Assembly: GCA_016198685.1 (NCBI GenBank)
Contig: JACQID010000007.1
Span: 28,695 to 92,694, forward strand
DNA length: 64,000 nt
Direction of reading: 5' to 3'
Source: Candidatus Aenigmatarchaeota archaeon
GTDB taxonomy: Archaea; Aenigmatarchaeota; Aenigmatarchaeia; GW2011-AR5
The notes beneath the pieces are model-generated. The model was not told the origin of the DNA and searched no databases. It was given only the letters and a program-made list of their open reading frames with translations. The position numbers and the translations under genes were made by a program. How positions within the stretch are numbered: the first letter of the stretch is position 1; each line of letters begins with the position of its first letter. This document shows, piece after piece, positions 56,396 through 64,000 of this stretch.

Positions 56396-57208
56396 CTAGA
56401 GAACGCTTCCAAGCAAAAATCCTATAAGCACAAAATAAGTTGCAACTTTTATCATTTTTTCGGCTTTCCTTACTGGTTGTATTGATGCGTAAATGCAGGT
56501 TGCTATTGCAGGGACTGCGCCTATCCAATAATAAACTGAGAATGTCCCTAGTATAAATGGTGCAATGAGGAATATGCAAGCAGCATATATTAGCATGAAC
56601 CCGAATATCTTGGCGTTTCTTTCACCGATTGCATGGGCAAGAGTTCTTACGCCTTCTTTCTTATCACCCTCAGCATCACGGACATCCTTGAGAACTTCCC
56701 TGCTCATCGCGGCAAGGAACGATATTCCTGCAAGAAGGAGCAATGCATCGCTAAGCATGATATCATTTGAAATGAAACCTGCTGCAAGAAATGAGGCAGC
56801 GGCAAGCCAGCTTACGGCAATATTTTTCACAAGCACTATTTTCTTGAGTTTGTAGGCGTATGCGCTTGAAATCACGTAATTGAAAATAGCTATGCCGAAG
56901 AACGGCAGGCTTACAAGCGATGCGGCAACAAGGCCCAAAATACCTGTGACGGCAAACAGCCGGAATGCCCCTTCGCGCGAAGCGCGGCCTGAAGGTATGG
57001 GTCGGTGGGGCATCGATATCTTGTCGATTTTATAATCAATATAATCGTTGATTGCGTTGCCGCTTCCGCATATGAGGAAGCCTGCCAATATTACAAGAGC
57101 GAATGTCAATGTTGGAGAGAATGTGCCTGCAACAATGCTGCCTATTATAAGGGCAAGCACCGTCATCATGCAGACGCTGGGACGCAGGAGCTCAAGGTAT
57201 GGGTTCAT
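56396..57208 (-). CDS. UbiA prenyltransferase (geranylgeranylglycerol-phosphate geranylgeranyltransferase-like)
   Basis: GSGNAINDYIDYKIDKISMPHRPIPSGRAS and DVRDAEGDKKEGVRTLA aspartate motifs. Confidence 0.9.
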   Translation of the reverse strand: MNPYLELLRPSVCMMTVLALIIGSIVAGTFSPTLTFALVILAGFLICGSGNAINDYIDYKIDKISMPHRPIPSGRASREGAFRLFAVTGILGLVAASLVSLPFFGIAIFNYVISSAYAYKLKKIVLVKNIAVSWLAAASFLAAGFISNDIMLSDALLLLAGISFLAAMSREVLKDVRDAEGDKKEGVRTLAHAIGERNAKIFGFMLIYAACIFLIAPFILGTFSVYYWIGAVPAIATCIYASIQPVRKAEKMIKVATYFVLIGFLLGSVL

Positions 57209-57944
57209 ACAAATCAACGTTATTCGGGACACTTAAAGTATCGTTTTGCCTTGGCGGAATTGCGTTGCATAATTCGCGATAATTCGGAACCCAGAGATTC
57301 GCGGCTTTTTTTGCCCTCCCTGTAGCCTTGGGAGATGCCACCGCATATCCGGATTCTGCAAACGCCTCAAGGTCGGTTTCACTGTCGCCGAAGACTATGC
57401 AATTTTCTATAGGGTAACCGGCTTGCTTCAGATAAGTTCTCAGCGCAACATGCTTGTTCGGCTTCGCGGTTCCTACATAACGCGAAGGCTGGATGATATG
57501 TCCATCCATAGCATAGCAACTGCCCCAGGAATCCGCATTAAGAATATTCGCAGCGGCCTGCGCGGAAACATCGAGCCCTCCTGTGAATATGATTACCGGC
57601 ATATCATACCCTCGCAATGTTTCCACGAGTTCCTTGACGCCGGGCAGCAGGCTGCGGTTTATGCAGTCTTCTGCAAACGCATATGCTTCTCGGTCGTTTG
57701 CACAGCGCGCTGAATTGATAGCGGATATGAATGCCTCAAGGCCGCGTTGTTCACTGCCGAGCTTATCATAAGCCGTTGCGAGGACGGCACCCCATATCCC
57801 TTTTGCGACATTTGCGTAATGCCTTTTTTGTATCTCCTTGGAAAGGATGCCTAATGCTATGGATTCTGATGTCTTTGTGCTTATTATCGTTTTGTCAAGA
57901 TCAAAAACGGCCGCTTCATATACAGGATTTGAGAGTATGCCCAT
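57192..57944 (-). CDS. HAD-IB family phosphatase
   Basis: EAAVFDLDKTIIST, VIIFTGGLDVSAQAAANIL, CIVFGDSETDLEAFAESGYAVAS. Confidence 0.88.
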   Translation of the reverse strand: MGILSNPVYEAAVFDLDKTIISTKTSESIALGILSKEIQKRHYANVAKGIWGAVLATAYDKLGSEQRGLEAFISAINSARCANDREAYAFAEDCINRSLLPGVKELVETLRGYDMPVIIFTGGLDVSAQAAANILNADSWGSCYAMDGHIIQPSRYVGTAKPNKHVALRTYLKQAGYPIENCIVFGDSETDLEAFAESGYAVASPKATGRAKKAANLWVPNYRELCNAIPPRQNDTLSVPNNVDLYEPIP

Positions 57945-58027
57945 GAAATCGGCATAAGTGGGCGGCATAAAAATAAACTGCAAAAATCTTTAAATAATGC
58001 CATATTTCCATGAGAGGATAATACGGA

Positions 58028-60871
58028 TTACTCAACGACAACCGGAACTCTTGACATCATCGAGCGCATGGCTACAATCGTGCGTCCTATGTCGCGTTCA
58101 AGGGAGTCCATTCTCTCGTAGAGGGCTGCGCTCTCGGGAGCTTCTATTTTCCTTAATTTCTCGCCAAGCGCCTGCATGTCTTTTTCGTACGCTTCGCGAG
58201 TCACGAATGCCGGAGCCTTCCTGTCCATGGCTCTTGCGAAATCCTCAAGGTTTTCTGCAAAGAACTTCATGGCGCTCTTTTCTATTCTCTTGTCTATAGA
58301 GCGCAGCATCTTGTTGTGATCTTTCATTTCTTTCCTGAACTGGTTAATATCATTCTGCTTTATGAATTGCGAGAATTCCGAGCTTTCCTGCATCAGCCTT
58401 CCGCGAAGCGCGTTCATCTGATTGCTGAAATCTGTAATATGCATGTTCAGCTCTTCTCCTATCTTGGCATGTTCGGTTGGCGATGGGTTCTGGAGGGTCT
58501 TCTGTTCTATGCTATCAAGCCGTCTTTGCATCTCGCCAAGCTTATCCATGAATGCAGGGTCAATATGTTCTGCTTGATTCTGCTTGGATGAAGCATCAAA
58601 GCCCTTCCATAAAGCTTCCATGCCCTGCAGCCTCTGTCTCATGTCGTTTATGCCCTGTTCAAGGGATGTGCGTGCCTCAAGCTCATTGCCGGCATTCTGG
58701 CGCAGGTGTTCTATGGCCGCGAGCATTGCATGCATTTCCGATGGGATGCTCGTAAACTTTTCTACACGGGTTTCAATGGCCGAGAATTGGCGTTTTATGT
58801 CATTAATAATTTTTTCATCCGCCAATCTGTTCACAGATTCGCTCTCAAGCTCCATCTTAAGCCGGGATATGTGCTGAATATGATTTTCCAACTCCTTTAC
58901 GCGCCTCTCAACGTTTGAAGTATAAGTTTCCCCGGCCTTCACGAGCTTCCTCATGTCTCCTATGTCTTTCATTTCGCCGGTGATTTCGTGCATTAGTTTC
59001 TCTATCTCGGCTGAACGAACCTGATTGTCGTTAAGTATGCTTTTGATTTCCTCTTTGTCCCTATTGACATCGTTTTTCACCTTGTAGAATTCCTGCATTC
59101 CTTTCTCTATTCCGGCTATTTTGGCGCGAAGTTCTTCGCCGGAAGACTCTGCAAGTTTTCTGAGCTGATATTTCTCTTCACGAAGCTCTTTTCTTAGGTG
59201 CTCAAGATCGGAAAGCTCTTTGCTGATATCTTCCATCTTACCGGAAATGTCGGCTTCCACTGAATTGTTTTTCTCGTGCGCCTTTTTTGCTTCATTCCTT
59301 TCACGGTGAAGTTCATTCTTCATGGAGTCAAGCTCCTCAATCTTTTTGTCCAGCGCACTAAGCTTTTCGTTAATTGTCTCTCTCGCAGAAGAATATGATT
59401 CTGCAAGCTTCTGGACGTCTTTCTTCTCCTTGTCCAAGGACTTGCCCACCTTGAGCATGCTTTCCATCTCGTTCCTGATTTCCTGCATGCTTTTCTCTAT
59501 GGACACACGGCTCACAGATTCCTCATCAAGGTCCTTTCTGAACTCGTTGATCACGCTGATTTTCTTCTGCAAGCCCTCAAGTTTTTTGTCTATTTCACTA
59601 TTCTTGAGACTCGTGGATTCTGCCATTTCTTTCATTACACGGCGCTCTTTCTCCAGCTCCTTGTCCATGACTGCAATCTTGTCAACTTTGCCCTTCATGT
59701 CCTGGAAGTTTTTCTCAAGCGACACCCTGCCTACCGATTCTTCCTCAAGCTGTTCGCTGAGTTCTTTTATGGCATGCAAGTTCTTTTCTATCGAAGAGTC
59801 AATATGCCTGTACTTTTGCTCGGTGTCCTGAATGGTTTTTTCCATCCTGCCGAATCTGTATTCCAGTTCTTTGGCATTTATGTTGCCTCCGGCGGACAGT
59901 TTCTCTCCCGCCTCTGCAAGTTTATTATCCATCTGTTTAGAAAGATTATCTATTTCGCCTAATTTTTCGTCGAGCCTTCTTTCCGCGATCTGTATCTTCT
60001 CAAGCAATACAACGCCTTTATCGCTGTCGGCCGACTGGCGGGAGAGTTTTTCTTCAAGTTCCTTCTTCATCGAAGCGATGGTATCAATGTCGTTCTTCAT
60101 GGACGCCATTTTTTCCATATCCTGCTCGATTCCTTCTCTTGCGGCAGAAAGCTTGCTCATGTATTCCTGAAGTCCTTTCTTAGTGACGATGTCGGACATT
60201 CTGGACGGATCAATGGCTTCAAGCTTTTCTTTTACATATGATTGCATGTTGATTACGCTTTCTTCAAGTTCCTTGACTGACTGGGGCTCTCCGAGGGATT
60301 CTATCTTTTCTTCCAAATCCCTTATCCTTTTGCCAAAATCTTCAGGCATTACTGAAGAGGAAGAATCCATCGAGCCGATTTTTTCTTCAAGGGCGGCGAT
60401 CCTTTTTTCAACGTCATTGCCGTCGCTTCTTCGTATGCTCTTAAGTTCGCTGTCCATTTCAGCAACATCTTCATTCGAGGAAAGGCCTTTCTGCGATAGT
60501 TCATCGAGCCTGTTCTCTAGCTGATTCATTCTCGTTTCGAGTTCGTTACCATTCGATGCAGTAGCGCCTGATGCCATACCGCGTACCTGCTGCTCAAGTA
60601 TGTCAATTTTTTCGTGCATCTTGGCATCGTCGGGCATGAATGATGCGTCAAGGAAAGAGGAATCTTCTTTTTTGCCTATGGCTTCTCTTATTTTCGTATT
60701 TTCAACCTGCAAAAGAAGCATCAGGTCTTCTATTTCCTGCAGCCTTTGTTCGGAGTTCTCGGTCTTTATCGTTTCAAGTTCTCCAAGACGCTGGTCTATC
60801 TGAACAAAAGTATTTCTAAGCTTAGCTTCGAGACCGTTGAGGCGTTCAATAAGCTGACGGAAGTCATCCAT
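58028..60871 (-). CDS. Large coiled-coil protein
   Basis: 947 aa, heptad-rich almost end to end; repeated EESVxRVSxEK modules. Confidence 0.8.
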   Translation of the reverse strand: MDDFRQLIERLNGLEAKLRNTFVQIDQRLGELETIKTENSEQRLQEIEDLMLLLQVENTKIREAIGKKEDSSFLDASFMPDDAKMHEKIDILEQQVRGMASGATASNGNELETRMNQLENRLDELSQKGLSSNEDVAEMDSELKSIRRSDGNDVEKRIAALEEKIGSMDSSSSVMPEDFGKRIRDLEEKIESLGEPQSVKELEESVINMQSYVKEKLEAIDPSRMSDIVTKKGLQEYMSKLSAAREGIEQDMEKMASMKNDIDTIASMKKELEEKLSRQSADSDKGVVLLEKIQIAERRLDEKLGEIDNLSKQMDNKLAEAGEKLSAGGNINAKELEYRFGRMEKTIQDTEQKYRHIDSSIEKNLHAIKELSEQLEEESVGRVSLEKNFQDMKGKVDKIAVMDKELEKERRVMKEMAESTSLKNSEIDKKLEGLQKKISVINEFRKDLDEESVSRVSIEKSMQEIRNEMESMLKVGKSLDKEKKDVQKLAESYSSARETINEKLSALDKKIEELDSMKNELHRERNEAKKAHEKNNSVEADISGKMEDISKELSDLEHLRKELREEKYQLRKLAESSGEELRAKIAGIEKGMQEFYKVKNDVNRDKEEIKSILNDNQVRSAEIEKLMHEITGEMKDIGDMRKLVKAGETYTSNVERRVKELENHIQHISRLKMELESESVNRLADEKIINDIKRQFSAIETRVEKFTSIPSEMHAMLAAIEHLRQNAGNELEARTSLEQGINDMRQRLQGMEALWKGFDASSKQNQAEHIDPAFMDKLGEMQRRLDSIEQKTLQNPSPTEHAKIGEELNMHITDFSNQMNALRGRLMQESSEFSQFIKQNDINQFRKEMKDHNKMLRSIDKRIEKSAMKFFAENLEDFARAMDRKAPAFVTREAYEKDMQALGEKLRKIEAPESAALYERMDSLERDIGRTIVAMRSMMSRVPVVVE

Positions 60872-60933
60872 AAGTTAACTTTACTTGTTCCTGGCCGGTA
60901 TTTATTGTTTTCTTCATTACACATCACGGGAAT

Positions 60934-61524
60934 CTAGAGATTCTTACGGCGATCCAGCCGCTTATTATGCCCTATTCCTGTGTAAATTCTTGGATGATGA
61001 GCTTGGAATTTATTTTCCGCCCATTTTTTCCACAGAAACCATAAGACAAGAAGGCTAGCAATGCTTCCCCAGCTCCAAAGCGTGCCATGGACAAGCGTGT
61101 AATGCTCAAGTCCGAAAACCCAGACAAAGAAGAACATGAACCATATCCTTAGAATATTAAGCACATAGAGAACCGGGAGCAGAAGAAGGCCTGCTAGTCT
61201 CTTGTTGAGGGCGACATCGGTAGCCATGACAAGAGCGAAAAATATAAGGAGGCTTTTCCATCCTGATGAGTCCCAGCTTACGTAAGCCGCCCACGTTCCG
61301 CCGTTTACAGGAATCGCGATTAAACCGTTTTCGATTATCACCGGCAGCCCTGTCAGCTGCATCAGAAGAAAGGAAATTCTTTCTGTCAATTCTATAAACC
61401 ACGTGAATTGAACGCCTGCCAGTTCAATAATATAGAAAGGAAGAGCGAAGATATTGAGCTTTACGATGAATTCGAACTGGCTCCTCAAGTCTCTGGGCAA
61501 ATTCATGAAGATTATTCGGCTCAA
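60934..61524 (-). CDS. Exosortase/archaeosortase-like membrane protein
   Basis: 196 aa; SWDSSGWKSLLIFFAL, LYVLNILRIWFMFFFVW, EHYTLVHGTLWSWGS resemble the Cys/Arg/His motif regions. Confidence 0.65.
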   Translation of the reverse strand: MSRIIFMNLPRDLRSQFEFIVKLNIFALPFYIIELAGVQFTWFIELTERISFLLMQLTGLPVIIENGLIAIPVNGGTWAAYVSWDSSGWKSLLIFFALVMATDVALNKRLAGLLLLPVLYVLNILRIWFMFFFVWVFGLEHYTLVHGTLWSWGSIASLLVLWFLWKKWAENKFQAHHPRIYTGIGHNKRLDRRKNL

Positions 61525-61552
61525 AAAGCTTTATTAGTGTTCATGGAAAATT

Positions 61553-62812
61553 ATGCGGATGGAAAGGATTCTTTCTGGCATCATTCTTGCGTTCGCGGGC
61601 TTTACCGCCCTTTATGCGGCGGGCATAATATCTATCGAAGGCTTCGTTTTTGTTACTTTTCTATCTATCGTCTCATTTCTGCTCTATGCAGACAGGGGGA
61701 AGATCAAGCGTGAAGGCATAATGTTCATGAGGCGCACGAAGAAAGGAATGGAAATCATAGATAAAATAGCGCGTCTCAGTCCGCGTTTCTGGAATATAGT
61801 CGGTTACCTAGGCGTCGTGGCGGCAGTAATAATATCAATCTTCATAGTTTCATTACTGGTAGAGACCGCATACAAGATACTAACGAAGCAGGCAGGCGCA
61901 GGCGGCGCAGGGATAATATTGCCGGGACCGGTTTCCGCGCCGATATCCGTACCCGGAATTTTCATAGTCCCGTGGTGGATATGGATAATTGGAATAATAG
62001 CGGTCGTTGTGCCGCACGAAATGATGCATGGCATATTATGCCGGGCAAATAAGGTCAGGATAAAGTCCGTAGGATGGGCGTTCTTCCTTTTCGTGCCTGC
62101 CGCATTCGTCGAGCCTGACGAAAAACAGCTTTCAAGATCCAGTACTCTTACCAAACTGAAAGTCTATGCGGCAGGATCTTTTGCAAACATTGCAGCCGCA
62201 GGCATAATAGCGATGGTCCTAATTTCATTATCCGGCACATTCGCTCATGTAGGAATGGCGTTTCCTGTCATAAAGGACTCGCCCGCCTTCAATAGCAGCT
62301 TAATGGGCGCTATAGTCTCAATAGACGGGACAGCAGTCAGGAGTCCTGAAGAATTAAAGAGTATATTAGATGCGAAATCGCCAGGGGAAACCGTTGCAAT
62401 CGGATTATCGGAAATAAAGAACAATCAGCTGACACCTATATTTTCAGGCTTTTTCCCGTCCAGTGCCGGCGTAATCGTTGACGGCCAGCAGAAATTTGTT
62501 AACGTAACGCTGGGAGAAAACAACGGCACGGCATATCTTGGCGTATTTCTTGGAGGTTCGGCGCCTGCTTATACGACGACACTGCCTGATATTGCCTTGG
62601 GCGCATATATGCTTCTATTCTGGATATACACCTTCAGCTTTGGCGTTGGACTCTTCAACCTGCTTCCGATGAAGCCGTTGGACGGAGGCCCCTTCTTCCA
62701 GGAAATCATAAGCAAATATACGCCGCATTCCGAACAGATAACCAAATACGTTTCGATCGCAATGCTGATGCTGGTATTGTTCAATCTTTTTGGCGTTTAT
62801 CTTGTGGCCTAA
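61553..62812 (+). CDS. Site-2 protease (M50) with PDZ-like domain
   Basis: 419 aa; VPHEMMHGILCRANKVRIKSVG, PDZ-like GAIVSIDGTAVRSPEELKSIL, NLLPMKPLDGG. Confidence 0.88.
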   Translation: MRMERILSGIILAFAGFTALYAAGIISIEGFVFVTFLSIVSFLLYADRGKIKREGIMFMRRTKKGMEIIDKIARLSPRFWNIVGYLGVVAAVIISIFIVSLLVETAYKILTKQAGAGGAGIILPGPVSAPISVPGIFIVPWWIWIIGIIAVVVPHEMMHGILCRANKVRIKSVGWAFFLFVPAAFVEPDEKQLSRSSTLTKLKVYAAGSFANIAAAGIIAMVLISLSGTFAHVGMAFPVIKDSPAFNSSLMGAIVSIDGTAVRSPEELKSILDAKSPGETVAIGLSEIKNNQLTPIFSGFFPSSAGVIVDGQQKFVNVTLGENNGTAYLGVFLGGSAPAYTTTLPDIALGAYMLLFWIYTFSFGVGLFNLLPMKPLDGGPFFQEIISKYTPHSEQITKYVSIAMLMLVLFNLFGVYLVA

Positions 62813-62843
62813 ACCTATAAATTCCACCTTGATGAATTGAATC

Positions 62844-63302
62844 ATGGGTCATGTGGATTGGGGCAAAATAATGTTCGACAATTCCATGAAAAACAAGCAC
62901 AGGAACGCCATCATCGCACTTGCCTTTCTTGCAATCATAACCATGGCGGGATATTATCTTGCGCCTTCCGATGCAATGAATTCTGATATTGCGGTTGCAT
63001 TGCCACTTGGAGATTCTGGGCGAACGCAGTGCAGTTTCTATAGTGGTGATGAGGCGGTAGAATGCGCAGAAGCATACAGGATAGCTGAAGAAACATACGG
63101 AGGCGCCATAACATTGCTAAATAAGAGGGGCATAACTATGCGCGTGAGAGGTCCTAGCGGGCTTGCCGAGAATACAGAGATTGTCTGGATGGCAGACATA
63201 CAGAATCCTACAATTGATGGCATTAAAGTAACTACAGCTACCGTGGTGATACGCCCAGAACTCAATGGCACATACCCTTATTTTACAGGTGACCAGCTAT
63301 GA
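62844..63302 (+). CDS. Membrane-anchored/secreted hypothetical protein
   Basis: 152 aa; single N-terminal hydrophobic segment AIIALAFLAIITMAGYYL. Confidence 0.55.
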   Translation: MGHVDWGKIMFDNSMKNKHRNAIIALAFLAIITMAGYYLAPSDAMNSDIAVALPLGDSGRTQCSFYSGDEAVECAEAYRIAEETYGGAITLLNKRGITMRVRGPSGLAENTEIVWMADIQNPTIDGIKVTTATVVIRPELNGTYPYFTGDQL

Positions 63303-64000
63303 AAAAAATATCTTTCATCGCCACGGTTACAATATCCCTTGTGTGGCTGGCACATGCGGGATTCGCCGGGTGCGTATCTTCAGATAATTACGACCCCGAC
63401 ATATTTTATTGTACGACGGGTGACACGCTGAGTTGCGATGGCGTGCTTAATCATGAATGCTACGAAATAGGCGATAGAGGCAATGCCTTCTATTATGATT
63501 ACTGCCGTTTTAATTCGTTTGATGGACTCTATCATTGTTACATGTCCGCCGAGGCGCCGCCGGATGATCCGCCAACCGCTTTTATCACCGTGCCTAGCAC
63601 CGCCACTGCCGGGCAGTCAATAACGCTCTACGGGTCGGGAACAGACGAGACAGATATAAACAGAATTACAGCATATTATCAAGGCGCATATCGCAGCCAA
63701 GATTGTACAGGCACGCAGACGACCTGTTCCAAGTCATGGTCCATAACCGAATCGTCGGCGGGCACTTATACTTATTACATCTATGTTTACGATAATGCCG
63801 GCCATGAATCATCGCCGGCATCCGCTACTGTTACTTGGTCGGCTCCTGCCGCGACTACTACCACAACCACTACATCAAGCACCACGACAACCCTGCCGGG
63901 TGCAACGTGCACTGAAGGCCTTGTGTGCATTAGCGGTGACGCTTATTACCAGTACAGTGATTGCAGGCGCGATATAGACGAGAGATGCAACGGCCGCGGC
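63299..64000 (+). CDS. Secreted Cys-rich protein with Thr-rich linker (truncated by window end)
   Basis: Starts in ATGA overlap; MKKISFIATVTISLVWLAHAGFAGC... then Ig-like segment and TTTTTTTSSTTTTLP; open to window end. Confidence 0.65.
   Translation, partial: MKKISFIATVTISLVWLAHAGFAGCVSSDNYDPDIFYCTTGDTLSCDGVLNHECYEIGDRGNAFYYDYCRFNSFDGLYHCYMSAEAPPDDPPTAFITVPSTATAGQSITLYGSGTDETDINRITAYYQGAYRSQDCTGTQTTCSKSWSITESSAGTYTYYIYVYDNAGHESSPASATVTWSAPAATTTTTTTSSTTTTLPGATCTEGLVCISGDAYYQYSDCRRDIDERCNGRG

Overview
Archaeal chromosome segment, probably from a DPANN/Micrarchaeota-like lineage (inference). Supporting content: SepF, a partial FtsZ, GatCAB, class I LysRS, G1P dehydrogenase, a GGGP synthase-type UbiA, archaeal 7S SRP RNA, a preflagellin peptidase and many MKGISPL-type pilins. 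Genes are dense and mostly housekeeping. The main points of interest are: (1) three tRNA genes with very small and/or non-canonically placed introns. These include a tRNA-Arg(UCG) whose two 13-nt introns appear to need ordered splicing, and a tRNA-Leu whose duplicated D/anticodon segment offers two anticodons (UAG and CAG). (2) A complete 3686-bp transposon (45359-49044) with 16-bp perfect TIRs and a 9-bp target duplication. It carries a HEPN-like protein, an RHH + GGQHR (DGQHR/ParB-like) protein, a SWIM-finger DDE transposase and a small membrane protein. (3) A dispersed family of pilin-signal proteins with LamG-like domains, some sharing nearly identical DNA blocks, together with a preflagellin peptidase and an archaeosortase-like protein with Ser at the expected Cys position. 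(4) A CARF-like/wHTH regulator next to a PIN-like protein, with no CRISPR array. (5) Several clear operator-like palindromes or iterons at regulator genes. All calls were made by reading the sequence; no searches were run.
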